DNA of 22,371 nt, from assembly GCA_035443185.1 (NCBI GenBank), contig DAORRV010000062.1, positions 1 through 22,371 on the forward strand, given 5' to 3'. Below are positions 1 to 7,088 of this stretch, piece by piece (positions within the stretch are counted from its first letter, which is position 1; each line of letters begins with the position of its first letter). This stretch comes from UBA2330 sp035443185 (lineage in GTDB: Bacteria; Bacteroidota; Ignavibacteria; Tepidaquicellales; Tepidaquicellaceae). A program made the position numbers and the translations under genes. A model generated the notes under the pieces. The model saw only the letters and a program-made list of their open reading frames with translations. It had not been told where the DNA came from and searched no databases.

Positions 1-54
1 ATGTTTGTGAATGAAATTGCAACTGATAGTAAGAGAATGCTTTTGCTGAAATAA
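1..54 (+). CDS. 3' end of a secreted protein, probable T9SS type A C-terminal sorting domain (partial)
   Basis: Frame 1 is open from the first base to a TAA at 52-54 and encodes only about 17 residues, ending in SKRMLLLK. The pattern of a hydrophobic FV stretch, a polar turn, then K/R-R and a hydrophobic LLLK end at the stop codon resembles the last strand of the Por/T9SS type A sorting domain, which directs proteins through the type IX secretion system. A strong terminator follows at 88-122, as expected after a real gene end. The upstream part of the gene lies outside the window, so the cargo is unknown. The match rests on a very short fragment, and a chance open frame of this length is possible; the terminator is the main reason to believe a gene ends here. 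Confidence 0.55.
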   Translation: MFVNEIATDSKRMLLLK

Positions 55-87
55 AATTTTGATCCGTATATTCGTCACTCCTCAATT

Positions 88-122
88 CACCGGTTGTGTT
101 TTTTACAGCCGGTGTTTTTTTT
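88..122 (+). terminator. Rho-independent terminator
   Basis: Arms 88-97 and 105-114 form a 10-bp stem (CACCGGTTGT against ACAGCCGGTG) with one G-U pair and a 7-nt T-rich loop. Eight Ts follow at 115-122. It lies 33 bp after the stop codon at 52-54 and points rightward, so it would end the transcript of the partial upstream gene. This is the clearest terminator in the window. Confidence 0.9.
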
Positions 123-193
123 GTCTTAACAGTTGATGACGCTGGCATTAATTCTTAACATGTTCACTATACTTAGGAATCAAAGAGTTACCG

Positions 194-238
194 AATCAGC
201 GAAATCAATTTAATCAGTGTAATCAGAGGTTCAGACAA
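194..238. repeat. Degenerate 9-bp tandem repeat, about 5 units
   Basis: Five consecutive 9-mers start at 194, 203, 212, 221 and 230. The first four begin with AATCA (AATCAGCGA, AATCAATTT, AATCAGTGT, AATCAGAGG) and the last is a weaker TTCAGACAA. The array lies in the gene-free stretch 123-291 between the terminator and the lipoprotein stop codon. The same stretch holds a 9-bp inverted pair, ATGTTCACT at 160-168 and AGTGAACAT at 262-270, bracketing the array, so single-stranded transcripts could fold here. No open frame or known RNA was recognised in it. Confidence 0.6.
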
Positions 239-291
239 ATTCACCTCCATTGCATATTGCACAGTGAACATTAAAAATTGAACGTTGATCA

Positions 292-747
292 TTAATCATT
301 TGGTTTTGGAGTACCATTCCCACCATCCAAAGTCATTTTCCATGTGCCGTCATTGTACTTTTTCCAGACAGTGAAATAATTCCCATAAAAAACTGTATCA
401 GGAAGTACAAACTTCCAGTTTCCCCAACTGTAACCGAGATCTCCTGACTCTGCAACATCAGTGAATACAGCTTCCCACGTTAGAGTCTTGGGACCGGGCT
501 TTCCATTCGTTAACTCTTCAAATGCACTCTTCCCTATTACCGGATGAATTCCTTCAGATAATTTCACAAAATTTTCATCAGCGTTTTTTAGCAGTGCAGT
601 GGAAAAACCTTCCTGCTCTGCGAGAGCGCTCATTTCTTTATCAGCTTTTTTGATCTCATTTATTGATGTTTGTTTATCATGTACATTCTTTTGACTGCAT
701 CCAAATAAGACCAGTGCTGTAATGAATATCAAAATTATTTTGGGCAT
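292..747 (-). CDS. Lipoprotein with SnoaL/DUF4440-like (NTF2 fold) domain
   Basis: This 151-residue protein has a lipoprotein signal peptide: a short hydrophobic stretch of residues 3-15 and the lipobox LFGC, with Cys17 as the lipidated residue. After a Lys-rich linker, residues about 30-145 resemble the NTF2-like SnoaL/DUF4440 family. The helix is followed by an AVFTDVAESGDLGYSWGNW-type strand, then a YGNYFTVWKK strand, and the end reads WKMTLDGGNGTPKP. That pattern of tandem strands with an internal GDLGY and a DG-x-WK near the C-terminus is typical of DUF4440 proteins. Members include enzymes and small-ligand binders, so the substrate cannot be told. It would be anchored to the inner or outer membrane. 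It is monocistronic and divergent from the FG-GAP-like gene, with 161 bp of AT-rich sequence between the two starts that probably holds both promoters. The ATG at 747 fits the signal peptide. Confidence 0.8.
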   Translation of the reverse strand: MPKIILIFITALVLFGCSQKNVHDKQTSINEIKKADKEMSALAEQEGFSTALLKNADENFVKLSEGIHPVIGKSAFEELTNGKPGPKTLTWEAVFTDVAESGDLGYSWGNWKFVLPDTVFYGNYFTVWKKYNDGTWKMTLDGGNGTPKPND

Positions 748-908
748 TATTCTAAGAGATTATATTAAAAAAATTTACTTTCTATACAGGTTTAGACAAT
801 CTTTAAATACCAATGTGACAAAACAAAGTATAATTTCTATTAAGTTTTAACTGTAAAAGAATTAAGTTATTTTTACAAAAATTATTTCTAATTAAACGTG
901 TAAATATT

Positions 909-1409
909 ATGATAACAATTATACTAACATTTGTATTGATCTTTTTTACTTCTATTATTTCTCTGGCTGGTGATATTTCTCCGGATCAGAAATACTCAAA
1001 AAGCCGCATCAAAAGTCTTGCAAAGGAATATGTAAATAACAATCTGAATATCAATAATCCCGTAATGGTGGACATTGATGAAGACGGAGATTTCGATATA
1101 TTAAAATTTAATGATGGGAAAGTAGAATATTACAAAAATACCGGCTCTTTAGATAAACCTCAATTTGTACTTGAGAATAAAAATTTTGATAATTATGAAA
1201 TGAGATCTATTTTTCCTGTGAGCATTCCATTTCCGGTATTCATGGCTGACAGAGATGGTGATCTGGATAAAGATATTTTTGGAATTGTAGAAAGAAATAA
1301 TAAAAGTGAGATCGTCTATGCTGAAAATACTATGGACCTTGACCATTATACTTTGATCACAATTATCCTTGTACTTTTAATTGTTGTCTTGATAATAGCG
1401 ATAGTTTAG
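909..1409 (+). CDS. Small FG-GAP/VCBS-like exported protein with a C-terminal membrane helix
   Basis: This 166-residue protein is of unknown function. Residues 1-20 form a signal peptide or N-terminal anchor ending near SLA|GD. Residues 50-80 match an FG-GAP/VCBS-type repeat: PVMVDIDEDGDFDILKF carries Asp 55, 57, 59, 61 and 63 in the alternating pattern used to bind calcium, then a YYKNTG turn. A second Asp-rich loop at residues 114-122 (DRDGDLDKD) begins another partial repeat. Residues 148-166 are an unbroken hydrophobic helix that runs to the last residue, with no charged tail after it. FG-GAP repeats usually occur in sets of about seven making a beta-propeller; two repeats cannot close a propeller alone. 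The tRNA-Gly gene starts 6 bp after the stop. It may be a membrane-tethered surface protein or a decayed remnant of a longer one; the intact frame and both hydrophobic ends argue for a functional gene. Confidence 0.65.
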   Translation: MITIILTFVLIFFTSIISLAGDISPDQKYSKSRIKSLAKEYVNNNLNINNPVMVDIDEDGDFDILKFNDGKVEYYKNTGSLDKPQFVLENKNFDNYEMRSIFPVSIPFPVFMADRDGDLDKDIFGIVERNNKSEIVYAENTMDLDHYTLITIILVLLIVVLIIAIV

Positions 1410-1415
1410 AATTTT

Positions 1416-1487
<72 letters not shown>

Positions 1488-1507
1488 CGGACTGTCTCCC
1501 ATAAAAC

Positions 1508-1570
1508 TCAAAGGATCAAAGGATCAAAGTTTTAAATAAATAAATTTTTAAAATCATTGAATCTTTGAAT
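1508..1570. repeat. Short-period (8 bp) repeat arms, inverted relative to each other, cut by assembly gap
   Basis: At 1508-1529 the unit TCAAAGGA is repeated in tandem (2.75 copies). At 1554-1570 a second 8-bp period appears, TCATTGAA then TCTTTGAA, which is close to the reverse complement of the first unit. The arms are separated by an AT-rich spacer. The second arm runs straight into the run of Ns, so its full length is unknown. Complementary arms like these would form a hairpin and are hard to assemble, which may be why the scaffold breaks here. No coding potential was seen. Confidence 0.6.
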
Positions 1571-1670
1571 NNNNNNNNNNNNNNNNNNNNNNNNNNNNNN
1601 NNNNNNNNNNNNNNNNNNNNNNNNNNNNNNNNNNNNNNNNNNNNNNNNNNNNNNNNNNNNNNNNNNNNNN
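1571..1670. other. Assembly gap (100 Ns)
   Basis: Exactly 100 unresolved bases, the conventional size for a scaffold gap of unknown length. The true distance between the tRNA region and the serine operon is therefore unknown, and genes or repeat copies may be missing. The bases right of the gap (1671-1770) are AT-rich and contain no gene. Confidence 0.95.
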
Positions 1671-1704
1671 TTTTATTTTTGGACTGCATGCCTCAATTTT
1701 TAGT

Positions 1705-1713
1705 TGTTATAAT
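1705..1713 (+). promoter_or_regulatory. Possible extended -10 promoter element upstream of the serine operon
   Basis: TGTTATAAT at 1705-1713 is a perfect extended -10 sequence (TGn-TATAAT). It lies 57 bp before the TTG start at 1771, which would give a leader of about 50 nt. A separate TTGACA hexamer occurs at 1732-1737 but has no good -10 at the right spacing. Bacteroidota-type sigma factors often use different elements, and the region is so AT-rich that TATAAT arises easily by chance, so this is tentative. Confidence 0.25.
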
Positions 1714-1770
1714 TTTCAAATTGAATAATCTTTGACAAAATAGTTTTAAACTTAAATCTGAATATATTTT

Positions 1771-3666
1771 TTGAATAAAAGCAAAATTAAGTATATAATA
1801 GATTTCGACAGTACTTTTATAAAACTTGAAGCACTTGACGAACTCTTCAATATTTCCAATATCAAAGGCATTAAATCAGATCTGGAGCTAAAGGAATTTG
1901 AGAAAATTACTTCAAGCTCAATGAACGGAAGTCTTTCATTCAGTGAATCACTTAAAAAAAGGATGAAGCTTTTAAAAGCTGACAGAACTCATATCGACAA
2001 ACTTGTTAAAAAGCTTTCAGGCAAAGTATCTTCTTCGGTTAAAAGAAATAAATCATTCTTCATAAATCATTCCGAAAACATTTACATTATCTCCGGCGGC
2101 TTTAAAGAACTTATAGTACCGGTAGTAGGTAAATTTGGAATTCCTGCTGAGAATGTTTTTGCAAATACTTTTACTTATGATAAAGATGGAAATATTTCGG
2201 GCTATGATAAAAAGAATCTTCTTAGCTTTGATAATGGAAAGATCGAACAGCTCAAACAGCTTGGACTGTCCGGTGAACTTTACGTCATTGGAGATGGATA
2301 TACTGACTATGAATTGAAGAAAGCAGGAATAGCTCACAAGTTTTTTGCTTTCACTGAAAATGTCGAAAGAGAGATCGTGTCATCGAAAGCTGATCACATT
2401 ACTCCGAGCATGGATGAATTTTTATATCTGAATAAATTACCGATGACTATTTCTTATCCAAAGAATCGTATAAAAGTTTTACTGCTTGAGAACATTCACA
2501 AAGACGCAGTTTCAATTTTCAAAGAGGAAGGTTATCAGATAGAATCATTCCCTAAAAGTATGGATGAGAAAGAACTTTGCAAAATGATCAAAGATGTTTC
2601 AATTCTCGGAATCCGTTCAAAGACTCAGATAAGCCGCCAGGTAATTGATCATGCTGATAAATTAATTTCCATAGGTGCATTTTGTATCGGGACTAATCAG
2701 ATCGATCTCAGTACTGCATTAAAAAAAGGCATAGCAGTTTTCAATGCGCCGTTTAGCAATACACGCAGTGTCGTTGAGCTTGCACTTGCTGAGATAATTA
2801 TTTTAATGAGAAGGATCTTTGATAAAAGCACTTCTCTGCACAAAGGTATCTGGGATAAATCTGCAGCCGGAAGTTTTGAAATACGTGGAAAGAAGATTGG
2901 CATTATTGGATACGGTAAAATTGGATCTCAATTATCAGTTCTTGCCGAAGATCTTGGAATGGATGTTTACTATTATGATGTTGTCGATAAATTAGCTTTG
3001 GGAAATGCTACTAAATGTAATTCTCTTAATGAAATATTGAAAAAATGTGAGATCATTACATTACATGTGGATGGAAAAGATTCCAATACAAATTTCATCG
3101 GTGAAAAAGAGTTTAAGGGAATGCGTGATGGTACAGTTTTTTTAAATCTAAGCCGTGGACATGTAGTCGATATTGAAGCTCTTGCAAAATGTTTGATCAG
3201 TGGTAAGATCAGCGGTGCTTCTGTAGATGTATATCCGGAAGAGCCGTCGGGAAATGATGAAGCATTTGTATCTGTTTTACAAAACATTCCAAACGTATTA
3301 CTGACACCGCATATCGGCGGCAGTACAGAAGAAGCTCAGAGAAACATTGCTGATTTCGTTCCAAAGAAAATTATTGAATTCATAAATTCAGGTAACACAT
3401 TTTACAGTGTTAATTTTCCTGAGATACAATTACCTCAGTTTCAAAATGCACATCGGTTAATTCATATTCATGAAAACGTACCGGGGATACTTGCTCAGAT
3501 CAATAACATTCTCGCTTCACATAATATAAACATCATAGGTCAGTATCTGAAAACCAATGAACTTGTTGGATATGTGATCACTGACATTAAGAAAAAATAT
3601 TCACCTCAGGTCATTCAGGATCTGAAAAAAATTCCTCACACTATTAAATTCAGAATACTTTATTGA
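1771..3666 (+). CDS. Bifunctional phosphoserine phosphatase / D-3-phosphoglycerate dehydrogenase (SerB-SerA fusion)
   Basis: A 631-residue fusion of two serine-pathway enzymes. Residues 1 to about 215 are a HAD-type phosphoserine phosphatase: nucleophile motif DFDST at 11-15, the IISGGF motif II, and motif GDGYTDYE with Asp175 and Asp179. Residues about 222-631 match full-length E. coli-type SerA. They hold the NAD Rossmann motif GYGKIG at 380-385, catalytic Arg462 in LSRGHVVD, Glu491 in YPEEP and His514 in TPHIGGST. They end in an ACT domain from about 557 (HIHENVPGILAQIN) that in SerA binds serine for feedback inhibition. The protein would therefore catalyse the first step (3-phosphoglycerate to 3-phosphohydroxypyruvate) and the last step (phosphoserine to serine). 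SerC, the middle enzyme, follows 12 bp downstream. The start codon is TTG: a stop lies in frame at 1759-1761, and DFDST sits at residue 11, so no ATG start is possible. The domain assignments are secure; serine feedback is inferred from the ACT domain. Confidence 0.93.
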   Translation: MNKSKIKYIIDFDSTFIKLEALDELFNISNIKGIKSDLELKEFEKITSSSMNGSLSFSESLKKRMKLLKADRTHIDKLVKKLSGKVSSSVKRNKSFFINHSENIYIISGGFKELIVPVVGKFGIPAENVFANTFTYDKDGNISGYDKKNLLSFDNGKIEQLKQLGLSGELYVIGDGYTDYELKKAGIAHKFFAFTENVEREIVSSKADHITPSMDEFLYLNKLPMTISYPKNRIKVLLLENIHKDAVSIFKEEGYQIESFPKSMDEKELCKMIKDVSILGIRSKTQISRQVIDHADKLISIGAFCIGTNQIDLSTALKKGIAVFNAPFSNTRSVVELALAEIIILMRRIFDKSTSLHKGIWDKSAAGSFEIRGKKIGIIGYGKIGSQLSVLAEDLGMDVYYYDVVDKLALGNATKCNSLNEILKKCEIITLHVDGKDSNTNFIGEKEFKGMRDGTVFLNLSRGHVVDIEALAKCLISGKISGASVDVYPEEPSGNDEAFVSVLQNIPNVLLTPHIGGSTEEAQRNIADFVPKKIIEFINSGNTFYSVNFPEIQLPQFQNAHRLIHIHENVPGILAQINNILASHNINIIGQYLKTNELVGYVITDIKKKYSPQVIQDLKKIPHTIKFRILY

Positions 3667-3678
3667 TAATTTATTAAG

Positions 3679-4758
3679 ATGAATAAAACTTATTTTACTC
3701 CCGGACCTACGGAATTATATCCCAATGCTAAAAAGGATCTGTCAGATGCTTTGGATAAAAAAATATTTTCATTAAATCACCGAAGCATTGAATTCATGGA
3801 AATATTTAAAAATACTGTTTCATCTCTGAAGACTCTGATGAATATTCCTGAAAACTATCATGTATTCTTTTTATCATCTGCAACGGAATGTATGGACAGG
3901 ATCATCCAAAACTGTTCGGTGAAAAATACTTTCCACTTTGCTAATGGAGCTTTTGCAGACAGATTTTATAAAACTGCAGTTGAGCTGGGTCGCAATGCCG
4001 TGAAGAGTGAAGTTGATTATGGATCTAGTTTTAATTTTGATGATATAAAAATTGATAATGATCCTGAAGTAATCTGCATTACTCAAAACGAAACCAGTAC
4101 AGGAGTGGCAATTGATGTTCAGAATATTTATGATCTTAAAATTAAATATCCGGATTCAATTATTGCTGTTGATATAGTAACTTCTGCGCCTTATGTAAAT
4201 ATTGATTTCAGTAAAATTGACTGTGCTTTCTTTTCTGTACAAAAAGGATTTGGACTTCCCGCAGGACTGGGAGTATTGATTTTAAATGATAGATGTTTAC
4301 AAAAAGCTGAGAAGCTGAAATCAGATGGAATTAAAATTGGCAGCTATCATAATTTTATTTCGCTTTTAGAAAATGAATTAATGTATCAGACTACTGAGAC
4401 ACCAAATATGCCTGGGATCTATCTGCTTGGAAAAGTCTGTGAGCAGTTGAATGAAAAGGGAATTTCCGAGATCAGAAAAGAGACAGAAGAAAAATCTGAT
4501 ATGCTATATAATTTTTTTAACACACACAGATCATTTACACTATTTGTAAAAAATACTGAAAACAGATCAAAGACTATTATTGTAATTGAAACAGGAAGCA
4601 GACAGGTAGAAGTAAAAAAACTTTTATCGGATAATGGAATAATTGTTGGATCAGGTTATGGAAAGTTTAAGACTGAGCAGATACGTATTGCAAATTTTCC
4701 AATGCATAAAAAGGAAGATGTATTAAAGATCATTAATACACTTAAACACTTGGATTGA
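3679..4758 (+). CDS. serC: Phosphoserine aminotransferase (class V, SerC)
   Basis: A 359-residue class V PLP aminotransferase. It opens with the family signature YFTPGPTELYP, followed by LNHRSIEFMEIF and LMNIPENYHVFFLSS, which parallel the SHRGKEF and NVPSNYKVLF segments of SerC. The PLP-binding lysine is Lys189 in FFSVQKGFGLPAGLG. A C-terminal small domain follows (about 265-359). The expected reaction transfers the amino group of glutamate to 3-phosphohydroxypyruvate, giving phosphoserine. The position 12 bp after the SerB-SerA fusion makes this role far more likely than the related alanine-glyoxylate aminotransferase activity, because it fills the only missing step. The gene meets the oppositely oriented GMC oxidoreductase gene with 13 bp between stops and no obvious terminator. 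Confidence 0.88.
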   Translation: MNKTYFTPGPTELYPNAKKDLSDALDKKIFSLNHRSIEFMEIFKNTVSSLKTLMNIPENYHVFFLSSATECMDRIIQNCSVKNTFHFANGAFADRFYKTAVELGRNAVKSEVDYGSSFNFDDIKIDNDPEVICITQNETSTGVAIDVQNIYDLKIKYPDSIIAVDIVTSAPYVNIDFSKIDCAFFSVQKGFGLPAGLGVLILNDRCLQKAEKLKSDGIKIGSYHNFISLLENELMYQTTETPNMPGIYLLGKVCEQLNEKGISEIRKETEEKSDMLYNFFNTHRSFTLFVKNTENRSKTIIVIETGSRQVEVKKLLSDNGIIVGSGYGKFKTEQIRIANFPMHKKEDVLKIINTLKHLD

Positions 4759-4771
4759 TCTGATCTTATAT

Positions 4772-6490
4772 TTAATTAAGCTCCAATAGTTTTTTCTGTA
4801 TTTCTTCTACAGCTCTCAGAGTAAGTGCAGCAATGGTCAGAGTTGGATTAGAAGCAGCAACAGTAGGAAAGACCGAACTCCCAAGTATGTACATATTTTT
4901 AAGATCGTGGCATTTCAAATTTTTATCAACGACAGAAGTTTTCGGATCATCCCCCATTTTTGTAGTGCCGACAATATGCCCTGCTCCCCATGGATATGAG
5001 TGATGCTGCTGTGTACAGCCGAGTGAGTCAAGCATACTTTTCTGCAGAGTTACAGCTACATCAATACTGGCTTTTACATAATCATCTAATTTATAAAAGA
5101 TCCTTGGTCGCGGAAGTCCGTCTGTGCCAAGAGAATCAAAAGCCGGCACGATTCTGTTATTCGGATCGGGAAGCTGCTCACAAAGAAATGCAAATCGTAT
5201 CTCCCTTAAGACATTTTCCTTAATATCATTTCGTAATTTTTTGCCATATAATAAATTGTTCTGTCCTTGCTTTATCACTTCATCAGCAGCAGGAAGGTTC
5301 ATGACACTGGATCTGCCTCCACTCTTTTTTAAAAAATAAGATGACAGTACATTTGGATATCCGACAGGCCAGCTCCAGCCGTCATTTCCAATCTCTATCC
5401 GGAAAGCACCTCTTTCTTTTCTGAATGGTCCGTCTTTAACATTTTCAACTCCCGAAGTAGAAAGCGGAGCTTGATATGGATAAACAGGATCTTTTGTTAG
5501 TCCGTAACTCAGAACGCAGTTATGATCCATCAGATTTCTTCCGACCTGATCACTGCTGTTTGCAATACCGTTCGGATATTTTTCAGTTTTTGACATCAGC
5601 ATTAATTTAGGTGTCTCAATCGCATGACCTGCAAGAATAAATATTTTACCAGCAGCAATTTTATCACCGTCAGCAGTCTGAAATAAAATTCCTGTTACAC
5701 TTCCCTCATCATCAGTTTGAATAAATTTAGCAGTAGAGTTTGTGAGAACTTTTACACCAAGTGCTTCAGCTTTTGCAATTGTAAATGAAGCATCATATTT
5801 TGCGCCAACCGGACAAATGGGAATACAGTTATTACTTCCGCAGCAGGCAAGTCTTTCGTCCTGCGGCGCAGAGAGTCTGCCCTGAGGAGTACTTGCCACC
5901 TGAAGTTTTATATCAGTTGCATCAGGCAAATTTAAATTCTGAAAAGCAATATCAACTTGCTTATCAAGATAAGTCTGCGGGATCATAGCGGAAGGATACG
6001 GTTTTTCTCTTTTGACACCAAGTGCTGCATTGCTATCACCGGAGACAGGGATCTCCTGTTCTGCAGCAAAATACCATTTCTCAATTTCTTTATAAGTGAT
6101 TGGCCAGTCAGTCCCGACTCCGTATTCCGTTTTCATTTTAAAATCATTTTCTACAAATCTCAGACAAGTGCCAAGCCAGTGCCATGTGGTTCCGCCGACA
6201 GCTTTTATGTATGTACTCTGAAATTTATCAGGTCCCATCTGAATGTAATATTGCTGAGGATCATCCATCGGTGGATATGGGGCAGTCCGTGATACAGGAT
6301 TGTAAGGTGAGTCATCACCTCTTTCCGGATCAGCTTTGTATTTTTCAATAGCTTTACTTCTGTCAATCCTATCGCCGGCTTCAATGATAAGAACTTTTGC
6401 ATTTGCTTTAGCCAGACCAAGAGCCATCAAAGCTCCTGAAATTCCCGCACCGACTATAACAACATCTGCACTGTAATCACTTTTCTGCAT
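4772..6490 (-). CDS. FAD-dependent GMC oxidoreductase with Fe-S motif, catalytic subunit of a membrane sugar/alcohol dehydrogenase
   Basis: A 572-residue glucose-methanol-choline family flavoprotein. Residues 9-40 carry the FAD-binding motif VIVGAGISGALMALGLA, ending in the IIEAGD strand. The segment CCGSNNCIPICP (Cys216, 217, 222, 226) matches the Cys motif that holds a 3Fe-4S cluster in bacterial FAD-glucose, fructose and gluconate dehydrogenases and that passes electrons on. The C-terminal GMC domain has GAGHIVGTTKMG with the active-site His, and ASNPTLTIAAL at the flavin. There is no signal peptide of its own. Its partner 18 bp upstream is a Tat-targeted gamma subunit, so the pair is probably exported folded together. 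In known complexes a multiheme cytochrome c accepts the electrons; none is encoded here. The substrate (sugar, sugar acid or polyol) cannot be read from the sequence. Confidence 0.88.
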   Translation of the reverse strand: MQKSDYSADVVIVGAGISGALMALGLAKANAKVLIIEAGDRIDRSKAIEKYKADPERGDDSPYNPVSRTAPYPPMDDPQQYYIQMGPDKFQSTYIKAVGGTTWHWLGTCLRFVENDFKMKTEYGVGTDWPITYKEIEKWYFAAEQEIPVSGDSNAALGVKREKPYPSAMIPQTYLDKQVDIAFQNLNLPDATDIKLQVASTPQGRLSAPQDERLACCGSNNCIPICPVGAKYDASFTIAKAEALGVKVLTNSTAKFIQTDDEGSVTGILFQTADGDKIAAGKIFILAGHAIETPKLMLMSKTEKYPNGIANSSDQVGRNLMDHNCVLSYGLTKDPVYPYQAPLSTSGVENVKDGPFRKERGAFRIEIGNDGWSWPVGYPNVLSSYFLKKSGGRSSVMNLPAADEVIKQGQNNLLYGKKLRNDIKENVLREIRFAFLCEQLPDPNNRIVPAFDSLGTDGLPRPRIFYKLDDYVKASIDVAVTLQKSMLDSLGCTQQHHSYPWGAGHIVGTTKMGDDPKTSVVDKNLKCHDLKNMYILGSSVFPTVAASNPTLTIAALTLRAVEEIQKKLLELN

Positions 6491-6508
6491 AAATAATATT
6501 TAGTTAAA

Positions 6509-7006
6509 TTATGTAACAACAGGTTTATTCTGCCAGAATCCAAAGTCTCCTCTGCACTGCGCATTTGGAATAAGATAACCTGTTGATTTCCATGCGTACA
6601 TTTTTTCATAATCAGATACTTTCATTCCGTCTTTTGTTTTGTAAATTCCTGACATCCAGTATGTGATCAAAGTATCTGCAAGTTTTTTATACTCAGGATT
6701 TTTTGTAATAACGTTTTCGATTTCTTCATCCGAAGGAATCTTATTAGAATCTATATTAAGTGAAATGTATAATTCTTTTAAAGTTGTTTTAGCAGGAGGA
6801 AAGTCTGTAAGACTTGTCTGATATGCCGCTGCAAGAGTTTTATCTAATTCAGTTTCTGAGAATCCCGTAAGTACAGAACTCAGTTTCATAAACTCTGTAT
6901 TCCCAAACTCAATATTCTTTTCTGTGCAGCCTTCTATTAAAGGAATTATAGAAGCTCCTATTGCAGCCACTGAACAAAACCTGATAAAATCTCTTCTGCT
7001 TAGCAT
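6509..7006 (-). CDS. Gluconate 2-dehydrogenase subunit 3 family protein (gamma subunit, Tat-exported)
   Basis: A 165-residue small subunit. The N-terminus MLSRRDFIRF has the twin-arginine motif at residues 3-10, followed by a hydrophobic stretch 11-25 and an IEGC sequence that could be a lipobox with Cys27 lipidated. The mature part is helical, with KLADTLITYWMSGIYKTKDG and a C-terminal segment ending GDFGFWQNKP. These features fit the gluconate 2-dehydrogenase subunit 3 family, the small chaperone-like subunit that carries the signal-less GMC catalytic subunit across the membrane. The GMC gene starts 18 bp after its stop on the same strand, the usual gamma-then-alpha order. It is separated from threonine aldolase upstream by 82 bp, which probably holds its own promoter. 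Confidence 0.82.
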   Translation of the reverse strand: MLSRRDFIRFCSVAAIGASIIPLIEGCTEKNIEFGNTEFMKLSSVLTGFSETELDKTLAAAYQTSLTDFPPAKTTLKELYISLNIDSNKIPSDEEIENVITKNPEYKKLADTLITYWMSGIYKTKDGMKVSDYEKMYAWKSTGYLIPNAQCRGDFGFWQNKPVVT

Positions 7007-7088
7007 ATTAAATATTTTTTTGAAACTTAGATATATGGATTTACAATTGCAAGGAATTACTTAATTTGAAAAAACTCGGAAGGGATTT

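Noticed and set aside
1732..1737. TTGACA as a -35 box for the serine operon.
   Set aside because: No acceptable -10 lies 16-18 bp downstream, and the leader would be only a few bases; the extended -10 at 1705 was kept as the weaker but better candidate.
4749..4790. Possible bidirectional terminator between serC and the GMC gene.
   Set aside because: Only a 5-bp complement with a loop of nearly 30 bases could be found, too weak to call.
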